Assembly: GCF_011074885.1 (NCBI RefSeq)
Contig: NC_054687.1
Span: forward strand, 682,001-746,000
Source of the DNA: Brettanomyces bruxellensis
Taxonomy: Eukaryota; Ascomycota; Pichiomycetes; Pichiales; Pichiaceae
Length of the DNA: 64,000 nucleotides
Direction of reading: 5' to 3'
Part shown: positions 40,386 to 50,013 of the stretch, in pieces
How the letters are laid out: every line of letters starts with the position of its first letter
How positions within the stretch are numbered: the first letter of the stretch is position 1
Notes under the pieces: model-generated
Seen by the model: only the letters and a program-made list of their open reading frames with translations
What the model was told of the DNA's origin: nothing
Database searches by the model: none
Program-made: the position numbers and the translations under genes

Positions 40386-43300
40386 TCAGAAATCATCGTG
40401 GTAGCTCTCATCACTATCATCATCATCAATAGCAACAATTTCATCACTATCGTCATCTTCATCTCCTCCGTCACTTTCGATATCAATAGATGGCATAGCA
40501 TATGATTTTGGACTCTTACCTCTATTTCTTCTTTTCACCGCAGTAACTATCTCATCATCCGATGGTGCTGTAACCGCTGCTTCGTCGTTCGAATCTGAAG
40601 CGATATCAACTTCATCATTCTTCTTAGTTTTACTCACTTTCCTTCCCCGTCGAACAGGCTTTTTGCTTGTAGATCTAGGCTTTCTGCCCCTCTTTTTGGA
40701 CTTTTCCAAACTCAATTCAGTACTAGAAGTGGATATATCCGAACCCTTATTCGATCCGGAGTTATTAAATGCCGAAAATGCAGCGCTAAATTTATTTCCA
40801 AATGGAGTCGAGCTCTTGTTACTTCCGAACATGCTTTTGAAAGGTGATGATAACTCCTTGCTTTCAATTTCTTCCGCCTCTTCTTTCACTTCTGGTGTTT
40901 TTGACTTGCGCTTTTCGCCTTCCTCATTTATAGGTAGCGTGGACTGTTTCATCTTCTTTGCCTTTTTCTTTGAGCCTGAGGTTTCATCGTTCTCAGTTTT
41001 GACCTTCCTCTTTCGTCTTCTTCTCTTCTTTCCGTTGTGACTTGGAGCATCTGGAATCATAGACTTCTGCCTCTCTTCATCTTCTTTCAAAAATGTGTGC
41101 CAAGCTTCAACAAACACATCTAAATCCTCATTCCATAAATCCTTTGCACTCTTGCCTAAAAGTGTTGTCAATTCAATTTCTTTTTGATCCCTCTGCTTCA
41201 ATAATTTATCATATCTCTCTTTAGTCAACGACCATATTTGCATTCCTAATAAATAATCATAAAGGAAATTAACACTCTTGGAGTTATCAACAACCATTCC
41301 TGTTTCTGTTTCTGCTGCTGTCGTGACATCTGCATCTTCTTCCTCCTCGGTAGAACTTTCATCTTTCAGATCATTATCGTTGATATCAACTCTAATTGGC
41401 TTATTTTCTTTATCGAATCCAGGAAATCCTTTCTCCTGTAATTCTTTCACGATAACGGGCCTCTTCTTATTGCTAACAACGAGTTCTCTTTCAATGATCA
41501 TTTTGACAAATCTCGCTTGACTGCTCAACTTTTCAAGCTGGTTTGATAAATCAGTCACCATATAATCCTTTCTTCTCTGATAGAAGTCTAATCTAACATG
41601 ATAATAGTCCTCAAGTATTTGGTTGACATTATCATATTTTTTAATACGACCAGTTGGATCAAACAAAACCATATTGCTAGTGCTGACGGTGGATATTAGC
41701 CTGAACCTTTCTTTCAATCCAATTTTAAGAGACTTTGCCATCTCTTCAACAGAAAGTTTCACTATGAATTTGATTCCAACGCCATGATCCTCCTCCATAT
41801 CTTTGATCCAAGCACTCTGCTTTTCAGATCCAGATAATCCTTTTAAAAGGAACTCTTTCATAGTAATTGTCCACATTCTAATAGGAAGTTCTGTTATTTC
41901 GAGCGTGGTCTCATCAACTTGATTAATAATTCCCTCCACACGATACCTATCCTTGCTAATTTTACTTATCGATCCAGTCCATCCTTTAAACCAAGGAGTC
42001 ATTTCCTGAGAATCCTCTCCCCGCATTAAGCGATGAATATTTTCCACAATATCATCTGGATTGTACGGTGGAATAGAAGTACTCCAACCAGAACCAATAC
42101 CATCAGCTCCATTCACTAAAACCATGGGAACAACAGGAACATACCATTCCGGTTCCACCGTCTGCTCATCATCTTGCATGTATGTGAGTAACTTGTTATC
42201 TAGTGGATTGAAAACCTTACGCGTTATAGCTGAAAGCTCTGTAAAAATATACCTTGCAGCAGCGGCATCTTTTCCTCCAGAAGCTCTGGAACCAAAACCA
42301 CCATGAGGGAACAACAAATTCATGTTGTTCGAACCAACAAAATCCTGTGCAAGCGAAATAATTGTCTGAATCAAAGAAGCATCACCATGGTGGTAACCAG
42401 TGTGCTCTGCGATATAGCCCTCCAACTGTGAAACTTTAATTTCACCCCTTAAATTTCTTTTATAACATCCAAACAAAATTTTCCTTTGAGAGGGCTTAAA
42501 GCCATCTACCACAGATGGAATTGAACGGATATTATCTGCCATGGAATAAAGAATAAGCTCTTTGTTGATGAAATCAGAAATGGGGATTTCAGTAAGATCA
42601 GGATCAAGGAATGTACCTGGCCTGTATGCTCTAAGCCATTCTTTTCTATCATCAGCTTTCTTTTTAGAAAATGCTAAATTAATACATCCTGCATCCCCTT
42701 CTTCCAAAATATGAAATTTCTTTAAATGCTTATCAAGCTTGCTGAAGTATTCACGCATTTCTTCGGGTGAGGAAGTACCCAAACCCTTGTAATACTTCTG
42801 CTTATAGGAACAAGTCTTTCCTTCCGTATCTCTCCATTTTTCATACTCTGGCATATTGTAAAAGGCAGTAACCTTTTTCCTGTTCGGACCACTTAAAACA
42901 GTTACTTTAACAATCGGAGTAATAAATTCAATCAAAAAATTTGGAACTTCTAAAAGACCGGGGAAGGAAGTCTCCAAAAAGTTAATAATTAATCCTTTAA
43001 TATGGGAACCATCCGTATCTTGATCCGTCATAATCATTAAATGACCATACCGAAGAGATTTAATATTTGCTGGATCGTATTTCTTCTTGTGCTGAAGACC
43101 CATAATTTGTTTGATAGCTTGGATTTCCGCATTTCGCATAATCTGATCAGCACTCGCCTCACGAACATTCAACAGCTTACCACGCAAGGGATAACAACCA
43201 TAGTAGTTTCTTCCAACAACTGCCAAACCAGCAACAGCTAGCGTCAAAGCAGAGTCACCCTCAGTTAAGATCAAGGTACATTTATAGCCTTCTCTAGTTC

Positions 43301-44798
43301 CAGCCTTGTTTGCATCCTCTAACTTAGGGTATCCAGTAATCCTATTTTTCTTCCTTCCATCCATTCTTTTTAGGGCACGGTCTGCATTCGCTTGAGCAAT
43401 ATCCATGACCTGATCCAAAATTCCAGAATTAAACACCTTCTTAAGAAATGTCTCAGGCAATTCCAACTTTCTACCACCATATTGAGATGGTCTAGTTGTC
43501 AATTGCTCCTTTGTTTGGGAAGTAAAGGCTGGATTTTCAATCAAACAATTAATGAACACAAAGATGTTATTTTTGATTTGGAAAGGACGCAACATTGCAC
43601 GACGGTGCTTCTTCTTAATATGTTCCATAATCTTATTGACCAACATATTGACAATCAGGTCGACATGCGTACCACCGGATGTAGTAGCAATGGAATTAAC
43701 AAAAGAAACTTGGTGAAAGTTACCGTCAGACAAAGAAAATGCTATCTCCCAACGATCATTAATAGCATAATATATAAGTGGAACCTTTTTAGTAGATTCT
43801 AATGGAGCAGGTGATGATTCCGATTGATCAGCATCATCAATTTGTTCCGTTTTCACAACAGAACTGCTACGAGATGAAGATCCATTCTGATTCTCCGACA
43901 ACGCTTTCACGTAAAGTTCCGTATACTGTTTAAAGTTATTGATTTTAAGAGCTTTTCCATTAAGGGTGACGCGGATTCCACGAACTGAACCGCACAAATC
44001 AAAAACACGACGACGAAGAACACCCAAGATGTCGTCATCGAGGCTTTCCATACCAAATTTAGCCAAATCAGGTTTGAAACTGATCTCGGTGTACTCGGAC
44101 TTGGTTTTCATTGTTTTAATCTTCGGCTTATCAACAATAGACATGTTGTTGTGCCACGTCTGCGAGTACGTCTTACCATTTGTACGATCAGCAGTTTTCA
44201 CAGTAAACTCTGTAGAAAATATATTACAAAGTTTTGCACCATATCCATTACGACCACCGGTAACCTTCTTTTCCTTATCATTATAATTACTTGATGTAAG
44301 AAGGTTACCGAAAATCAGCTCTGGGATATAAATCTTTTCTTTGGTATGAATCTCCACAGGAATACCTCTTCCATCGTTCTTAACAGAGAAAAGATTGTTC
44401 TCCGGGTCAATTTTGACATCAATCCTCTTCATACCAGGATCCCTAATCTTATTATCAGCAGCATTCACCAATATTTCATCGAATATCTTAAACAATCCAG
44501 GAACAATGCTCACCTTCTTAAATTCCATAGATTCAGTAGTAGTATTATATATCCATTGTTCAGATTCAAATTTCTCCACAGATCCAATATACGTATCCGG
44601 TCTTTTCAAAATATGTTCCAACTGTGTCAATTTCTGATAGTTGTCTGAAGCAGTTTTTCCACCATTCTTCTTGCTCGAAGTCTTCGCACCTGTACTATTG
44701 ACGGTATTTGTTGTAGATGCTAGAGGTGTTCTTGCAGCTGAAGCTACTTGAACATCATCCAGTACAAAGTCCTCGTCATCATCATCAAAGGACGCCAT
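40386..44798 (-). CDS. TOP2: DNA topoisomerase II
   Basis: 1470 residues (S. cerevisiae Top2 has 1428). It passes one DNA duplex through another using ATP and is essential for chromosome segregation. In order: GHKL ATPase with LTQLEHILKRPDTYIGSVE near 60, EILVNAADN and GRNGYGAKLCNIFS; transducer with the QTK motif region (TSQTKEQLT); TOPRIM with ILTEGDSAL and MTDQDTDGSHIKG, whose acidic residues bind Mg2+; breakage-reunion domain with RYIFTEL, where Tyr850 (codon 42251-42249) is the DNA-linking residue; then a long charged C-terminal tail (about 1200-1470) with KRRRRKRK nuclear-localisation runs and acidic Ser/Asp clusters ending SDESYHDDF. The start at 44798 is followed by an acidic stretch as in other yeasts. 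Convergent with the phosphatase gene and divergent from the helical-repeat gene. Confidence 0.98.
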   Translation of the reverse strand: MASFDDDDEDFVLDDVQVASAARTPLASTTNTVNSTGAKTSSKKNGGKTASDNYQKLTQLEHILKRPDTYIGSVEKFESEQWIYNTTTESMEFKKVSIVPGLFKIFDEILVNAADNKIRDPGMKRIDVKIDPENNLFSVKNDGRGIPVEIHTKEKIYIPELIFGNLLTSSNYNDKEKKVTGGRNGYGAKLCNIFSTEFTVKTADRTNGKTYSQTWHNNMSIVDKPKIKTMKTKSEYTEISFKPDLAKFGMESLDDDILGVLRRRVFDLCGSVRGIRVTLNGKALKINNFKQYTELYVKALSENQNGSSSRSSSVVKTEQIDDADQSESSPAPLESTKKVPLIYYAINDRWEIAFSLSDGNFHQVSFVNSIATTSGGTHVDLIVNMLVNKIMEHIKKKHRRAMLRPFQIKNNIFVFINCLIENPAFTSQTKEQLTTRPSQYGGRKLELPETFLKKVFNSGILDQVMDIAQANADRALKRMDGRKKNRITGYPKLEDANKAGTREGYKCTLILTEGDSALTLAVAGLAVVGRNYYGCYPLRGKLLNVREASADQIMRNAEIQAIKQIMGLQHKKKYDPANIKSLRYGHLMIMTDQDTDGSHIKGLIINFLETSFPGLLEVPNFLIEFITPIVKVTVLSGPNRKKVTAFYNMPEYEKWRDTEGKTCSYKQKYYKGLGTSSPEEMREYFSKLDKHLKKFHILEEGDAGCINLAFSKKKADDRKEWLRAYRPGTFLDPDLTEIPISDFINKELILYSMADNIRSIPSVVDGFKPSQRKILFGCYKRNLRGEIKVSQLEGYIAEHTGYHHGDASLIQTIISLAQDFVGSNNMNLLFPHGGFGSRASGGKDAAAARYIFTELSAITRKVFNPLDNKLLTYMQDDEQTVEPEWYVPVVPMVLVNGADGIGSGWSTSIPPYNPDDIVENIHRLMRGEDSQEMTPWFKGWTGSISKISKDRYRVEGIINQVDETTLEITELPIRMWTITMKEFLLKGLSGSEKQSAWIKDMEEDHGVGIKFIVKLSVEEMAKSLKIGLKERFRLISTVSTSNMVLFDPTGRIKKYDNVNQILEDYYHVRLDFYQRRKDYMVTDLSNQLEKLSSQARFVKMIIERELVVSNKKRPVIVKELQEKGFPGFDKENKPIRVDINDNDLKDESSTEEEEDADVTTAAETETGMVVDNSKSVNFLYDYLLGMQIWSLTKERYDKLLKQRDQKEIELTTLLGKSAKDLWNEDLDVFVEAWHTFLKEDEERQKSMIPDAPSHNGKKRRRRKRKVKTENDETSGSKKKAKKMKQSTLPINEEGEKRKSKTPEVKEEAEEIESKELSSPFKSMFGSNKSSTPFGNKFSAAFSAFNNSGSNKGSDISTSSTELSLEKSKKRGRKPRSTSKKPVRRGRKVSKTKKNDEVDIASDSNDEAAVTAPSDDEIVTAVKRRNRGKSPKSYAMPSIDIESDGGDEDDDSDEIVAIDDDDSDESYHDDF

Positions 44799-46158
44799 AG
44801 TGTTGATGGTAACTGAAGAACGATAGGCAACCAGTGTGGTCTAATAGTATGAAAAGATTGAAAGCAAAGAAAAAAATACTTGAATTGCAAAAGGGACGGG
44901 ACGTGTTGAAAATGGGATCAGATATGAGATTAAGCGAAAAAAAAAGTAAACAAAAAAATTTCGTACCAGTAAACAGACAGGAAGAATAGAGTGAAAAAAA
45001 AAAAATCGTAAAATCATTAGGATAGGCGCTCTAATCCAACACTAACAAAATTATGTATGATTACTCTGATAATTATTCTGTATATATTTTCACCAATACT
45101 ACTATATGCACATTCTAAGTGAGAGGGTGTACTACTTACTTATACGTCACAATACAAATTCCTTGCTTCCCCTTGTGAAATGTTGGGAACTACAATTTTT
45201 ACTACATGTCAAACAACCTATAAAACATGAAGCATTGAAATATTTATAATGTTACTCCTTATGAATATGTTATCAGAACAATTATGTGTACTAGTTAAAG
45301 CATTTGTCTAGATGCAAAGGTAAGGTGCAAAAAATGCAGGACTTAATGTTAGCGGTGTAAAATTCATATTAATATTAATTAGCCATTAATACCCCAGATT
45401 GGTTTAAAAGAGGAGACCTCAATTAGCAGCGTGCCCGAAATTTATGCACAATTAATTTACCTGTCCGCCGATAATTGGAATGATCAATTAAGCATGAATC
45501 AAAACAAGTAAGAGCAATCTAGAATCAGTTCTCTGTATTCGGATCCGCCAGCGCCACTCTTCCGGGTTATTTCTGAATATTTGACCTCTTATAGAATGGT
45601 CTACGGACAACGATAATGATTTGTATTAGAGGCAAAAACGGAATTGCCTCTCTCTTTTCAGCATATATTACAATTTAGCCGCCAAATAAATTACAAAAAA
45701 AAAAAAATCAAACAAACTTTCGCCGTATTTTTATTGTTACTTTAACAATTACACACTTCCGAAGTCCTTTTACAGCCGTACGCCGTCTTCCTCGCATACT
45801 TCTAAAACGTTTTCAGTTCATCTTGAACATCCTAAACAAAGGTTGCTATTTTTCTTTTTTCTGCAATTTTTCTATTTATTGCTGCCGGAGTGTTTGTTTG
45901 CCATTGAACAGCAGTCGTTGGAAGCAATCAAATTGTATTGATATTGCGGCTCTCCACAACTCCTGGAAAACTCCAAGAAGTTTGGAATTAGCAAGGTTGG
46001 TATATATACCACGCATTGCTGCACTGCAACACCTAGATGTTCATAAGTTTGAAATGCATGTATATTCTTGTAGTTTTGTATTATTATCGTACATCCAGAT
46101 CCAATCAGTAAGGAGAACGAAAAAAAAAGAATAATATCAGAAGGCAAAAGAAAACAAA
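44799..46158. other. Divergent intergenic region, about 1.4 kb
   Basis: Between TOP2 and the helical-repeat gene. It holds A/T runs and a 7-bp inverted repeat GAGGCAA...TTGCCTC (45629-45650), with no recognised RNA gene. The 103-codon plus frame at 45823-46134 and its antisense partner are not supported by motif or composition. Confidence 0.5.
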
Positions 46159-48399
46159 ATGCCGGCTTCTAATAAAGTATTTCTATCGGTGGTGCTCGGA
46201 GCCGCATGCCTCTACTTTTATGATGTGCAATATAATCAGGGCCAGAATGTTGAGGCATTAGGACTTTATAATTGGAATAGGCGTAAGCAAACTGTCAGTG
46301 CATTCACTCGACAGATGGATTTCAGTCCATCGGCAGCTTCTAGTTATGGAGAAAACAAGTACTCGCAATTCAGTGATGGTGCGAAGGACAAGTATCTTCA
46401 GGCTAAGAAGCAGGCCGAGGCAGCATATGCATCTGCCTATGACAACATGATTGCTGCCCAGAAGGGACTTTCTGGACATTACTCTGACTTGAAGAACTGG
46501 GGCGAGGAGAAAAACAGTGAGGCCAAAGAGCAGTATGAGAAGACTGTGAAGCAACTGGATGATGCACGCAAGAATCTTCAACAGTATGGATCGGATGCTG
46601 TTTCCCAGGTCGATGCAGCTTACTCCAAGATGACAGACTCCGTGAAATCTCAGTATGTGAAGGTTTCTGATAAGATATCTGCGGGAAATGAGAGATCAAA
46701 GGAACTTGCTCAGGATGCATATGATAGTGCACTCTCTCAGTTCGATGTTGCTAAAGCCAAGTTGGACAGCTCTAAGAAGTTTTTCGGTGTTTGGAAGAGT
46801 GACCAGTACGATCAGTTCAAGAGACAGTATGATGCATCCAGGAAGCATGTAGAGGATACAAAGAAATCGTTGCAACAGTATGGCGAGGACACTATTAAGA
46901 AAGCTGAAGATGCTCATAAGAGAAGAGCGGATGCAATCCGGAATTCTTTTGGTAATACGAAGGAACAGGCCGAGAATTATTACTTTGAACTTGCAGCCAG
47001 TGCGGAGGAGTTACGGAAGAGTGTTCAGGCCCAAGGTACTGCAGCCTCGGCCGAAATCCAGAAAAAGGCTGCTGATGCTCAGCAAGCTGCTTTCTTGGCC
47101 GAACAGAACCTCAAAAAGTATGGCAAAGATGCTTATAAGCAGACCACCGACAAGTTCGTTCAACTCTCTGATGATATGAAGAAGTCATATGCCAAAAATG
47201 CAGATGCTCTCGAAAGGCAATGGGACAAAGCGACTTCTAATGTTAAGGGAACATATGAAACCATGGCCGGAAAAGTTCAGAGTGGAATTGATGCTGTTCA
47301 AGATGCTGCATCAGAAGGTTATAATTCCGTTGTGACTGAAGCCAACAAAGCGTACGCTTCTGCTTATGACAAGTACAGGGAGGCTCAAGAGGCTGTTGAT
47401 GAAGTGAACTCTGGATTTTTGTCCTGGACTTCAGAGCAATCAAAGCAGGCTTCGGAGAAGTTGGCTGAGGCCAAAAAACAATGGGAAGACTCCAAGAGTG
47501 CGTTGGATAAATATGGATCCGACGCAGCAAAGAAAGCTCAAGACAAGTACGATTCTACCATCAGTGCTATACAGAATTCTTTTGGATCGTCAAAAGATGC
47601 TGCAGTTGAAAGATATAATGAGTTTGCTGCCCAAGTTGAAGCAGCACAGAATGCTATTGAGGCCAAAGGAAAAGCCAATGCTCAAGATGCCCAGGATAAA
47701 CTTGACCAGGCAAGATATAATCTTGCATTAGCAAAAGACAATCTTAAGAAGTATGGCCGTAATGCAGCGAAGGATGCTCAGAATAATTACTCTAAGTTAA
47801 CACAAAGAGCAAAAGATTCTTACGCTGCGGCAGCTGAGCAGTTTTCATCAAAGTACAATGATGTTAGCAAGGCTGCTAGGAAGAGTTTGAGAGAATCATA
47901 CGAAGCGGCCGAAAAGAAATCTGAAGAGGCATATTTGAAAGCATTGGACAGATACAATTATGCAGTGAAGTCTAGTGAGGAATTCCAACAGAAGGCCTCT
48001 GATTGGAATGACAAGAATAAGGCGGAAGCTCGGAAATCTATTGACGAGGCAAAAGCTGCTTTGGATAGTGCTCAGAAATCACTTTTGGAATATGGTGATG
48101 AGGCTATGTCCGAGGCAAGGAAGAACTACGATGAGGGTGTTGAGCGGATCAGGGCTTCTTTTGGTAAAACTAAAGAAGATGCTGCTAATGCGTATGTGAA
48201 CGCTCAAAATGAGGTTCAGAGTTATGAAAAGCAATTAGATTCCCTTAAAGCCAGCTGGTTTGGATGGAACAAGCAGCAACAGGAGGTCATTCAGCAGAAA
48301 CTTGACCAATCTCACAAGCAGTTGGTGCTTAGTGAGGAACATCTCAAGGACTTTGGTTCTGATTTCAAGGCTGAAGTTGAAAACAAGTTCAAGAAATGA
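46159..48399 (+). CDS. Membrane-anchored long helical-repeat protein, unknown role
   Basis: 746 residues. Residues about 6-22 (VFLSVVLGAACLYFYDV) form one short hydrophobic segment, a likely N-terminal anchor. Nearly all the rest is Ala/Lys/Asp/Gln/Tyr-rich amphipathic helix, like LEA or apolipoprotein-type proteins. An L-x-x-YG-x-DA motif recurs seven times near residues 141, 240, 319, 450, 530, 645 and 732. Five units start with a Trp about 28 residues earlier (near 113, 212, 422, 616, 703). Units near 240, 450 and 645 are followed by N/A-SFG-x2-K. The pattern suggests a higher-order repeat of about 200 residues. There are no catalytic motifs. A role as a spacer, lipid-binding surface or stress protectant is possible, but this is inference. 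Codon use is well adapted, so expression may be high. Confidence 0.85.
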   Translation: MPASNKVFLSVVLGAACLYFYDVQYNQGQNVEALGLYNWNRRKQTVSAFTRQMDFSPSAASSYGENKYSQFSDGAKDKYLQAKKQAEAAYASAYDNMIAAQKGLSGHYSDLKNWGEEKNSEAKEQYEKTVKQLDDARKNLQQYGSDAVSQVDAAYSKMTDSVKSQYVKVSDKISAGNERSKELAQDAYDSALSQFDVAKAKLDSSKKFFGVWKSDQYDQFKRQYDASRKHVEDTKKSLQQYGEDTIKKAEDAHKRRADAIRNSFGNTKEQAENYYFELAASAEELRKSVQAQGTAASAEIQKKAADAQQAAFLAEQNLKKYGKDAYKQTTDKFVQLSDDMKKSYAKNADALERQWDKATSNVKGTYETMAGKVQSGIDAVQDAASEGYNSVVTEANKAYASAYDKYREAQEAVDEVNSGFLSWTSEQSKQASEKLAEAKKQWEDSKSALDKYGSDAAKKAQDKYDSTISAIQNSFGSSKDAAVERYNEFAAQVEAAQNAIEAKGKANAQDAQDKLDQARYNLALAKDNLKKYGRNAAKDAQNNYSKLTQRAKDSYAAAAEQFSSKYNDVSKAARKSLRESYEAAEKKSEEAYLKALDRYNYAVKSSEEFQQKASDWNDKNKAEARKSIDEAKAALDSAQKSLLEYGDEAMSEARKNYDEGVERIRASFGKTKEDAANAYVNAQNEVQSYEKQLDSLKASWFGWNKQQQEVIQQKLDQSHKQLVLSEEHLKDFGSDFKAEVENKFKK

Positions 48400-49083
48400 G
48401 TATGGAGTGATGTTATATGTATGGGACATTCGATACGTTTCACCGTTTTTGCAGGATATTTATGATATTGTATTTTCTTTTTTTGACTTTTTATTGTAGT
48501 TGCTTCATATTTTAAAAGTTGCAAGGCTTTACATAATGGCAATTAATATAAGACATGAATTAATTCCCAGCCATTTAACAACAAAGCGGCCCGTACAAAT
48601 CTAATTTTATTTTTTTCGCGAAAAGGAATTCACCATCAGAATCAGCGCGCGAAAATACGTCGATTTTTACCATTTTTTGCGGGCAAACCTGCACTGGCGC
48701 GGACGGATCCAAAAAATATGGTCGAAAAATTACCATCCGATCCGATTTAAAGATGTCATTAATAAATGGTCAAACCATTTAGCATTAACAGGCATATATA
48801 TTTTTGGAAAAAATTGCGAGAGTAATGCCCGATTATGCAAAATTCAGGGTCCACTCATATATTGGCTTCGTTCATAAATAAAAAGTAATTCAAAAGGATG
48901 ATTCTCTAATGTATTTACTAAACTTTAGGTCATTTCTAGTCAATAAGTGTGGCTAAAAATATTGTAAATATACTAGATGAAATAAATTTATATATTTTCC
49001 TCCCAAAGGTTGTGAAAGCGTTTTGGAAAGGAAATAATACCATATCACAACCATGTTACAAAGCACTGATTGAAGAGACCTAG

Positions 49084-49491
49084 ATGAAGTTTGGGGTAAT
49101 TATGGAAATAGTACTGCAATATATTGTAAGAGATACTACTGAAACAATAAATTTATTTTCACCTACAATTGAATATGATGTTGATTCCCTCAGAAAAGAG
49201 TTACTTGAAAAATACAAGGATTTTCACATAGTACATGAAAGGTTCCGTCACATAAGGATTGTGATATACTCTTGTAAAGATTGTCATTGTTTATATTGGA
49301 TTCAGATTTTAATAATTGAAAACAAACGTTTAAGAAAGGAAAGATTTGTTAAGTTGATGATCATGATGAAAGTATATTTAGCCTGTGCAATTATTGGGCT
49401 AAAGTTATCCAACACATTCTTGCAAACAAGCTTTATTGGTTCCTTATCGGCAGCTTTGATTTTTTTTACTTTGTTACTTCTTGTTTTATAA
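49084..49491 (+). CDS. Doubtful ORF with hydrophobic C-terminus
   Basis: 135 codons from ATG 49084. The first 60 residues are fairly balanced (DSLRKELLEKYKDFHIVHERFRHIR), and the last 40 contain a hydrophobic stretch (GSLSAALIFFTLLLLVL) that could cross a membrane. No family recognised. AT-rich composition and overlap with an antisense frame mean it may be chance or a decayed gene. Confidence 0.25.
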   Translation: MKFGVIMEIVLQYIVRDTTETINLFSPTIEYDVDSLRKELLEKYKDFHIVHERFRHIRIVIYSCKDCHCLYWIQILIIENKRLRKERFVKLMIMMKVYLACAIIGLKLSNTFLQTSFIGSLSAALIFFTLLLLVL

Positions 49492-49645
49492 TCGATATAT
49501 CTACTATTTGTATTTGCCATTACTTTGCTGTTCTTTTTGAACCAATGATTTCTGCTATTTTATGTTGTTCTACGTTGATAATATGAGTAGTAGTTGAAGT
49601 TCAATCTGGCACAAAATTCTGAGGGAGGAAAAAATAAATATGTAC

Positions 49646-49706
49646 TAATCGGCATGAATATGCATAGCATTAATTGGCATGCTCGTTAACTAGCACTAAT
49701 GGGCAT
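49646..49706 (+). repeat. Three spaced copies of TAATNGGCAT
   Basis: TAATCGGCAT (49646), TAATTGGCAT (49671) and TAATGGGCAT (49697) at 25 and 26 bp spacing, with weaker similarity between the intervening bases. Could be a decayed tandem repeat or a cluster of protein sites. Confidence 0.5.
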
Positions 49707-50013
49707 ACTTATTTAGATACAAAAAAAATGATTTGTATACTGTTTTTTAAAAAACATTTACGGAAGACAATAGGAAACATTTTTTGGTAATTATGTAAAG
49801 CCTTGAAAAATTGATTTATCTTACAAATGCATCATCATTTGCTTGATTCTGTAGTTTTTGGGGCGATTGAAATATTCAACTTGTTCAAAGAAAGACGTGT
49901 AAAACAACCACAACCAATGATAAATACATCTTTTAATAATATGCCTTTTATTTCGAATATAACAACTGGCTGGAGAATCATCCAATTATACGTATATATA
50001 TATCAACAAAATT

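Larger units (their letters stand above)
48400..50013. other. Gene-poor interval, about 1.6 kb, between convergent genes
   Basis: Contains two CGCGAAAA octamers (48617-48624, 48648-48655), a GC-richer patch near 48640-48720, a 135-codon frame (49084-49491) and three TAATNGGCAT repeats (49646-49706). No known gene was recognised. Confidence 0.45.

Noticed and set aside
43392..43802. 136-codon plus-strand ORF inside TOP2
   Set aside because: Antisense shadow; TOP2 conservation fully explains the region.
45823..46134. 103-codon ORF just before the helical-repeat gene, possibly an upstream exon
   Set aside because: No TACTAAC plus acceptor was seen linking it to 46159, and the repeat protein already has a good start with an N-terminal anchor.
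48600..48720. Point centromere near the GC-richer patch
   Set aside because: No CDEI (RTCACRTG) next to an AT-rich core and CDEIII-like element could be seen; the presence of MIF2 in the window says nothing about a centromere.
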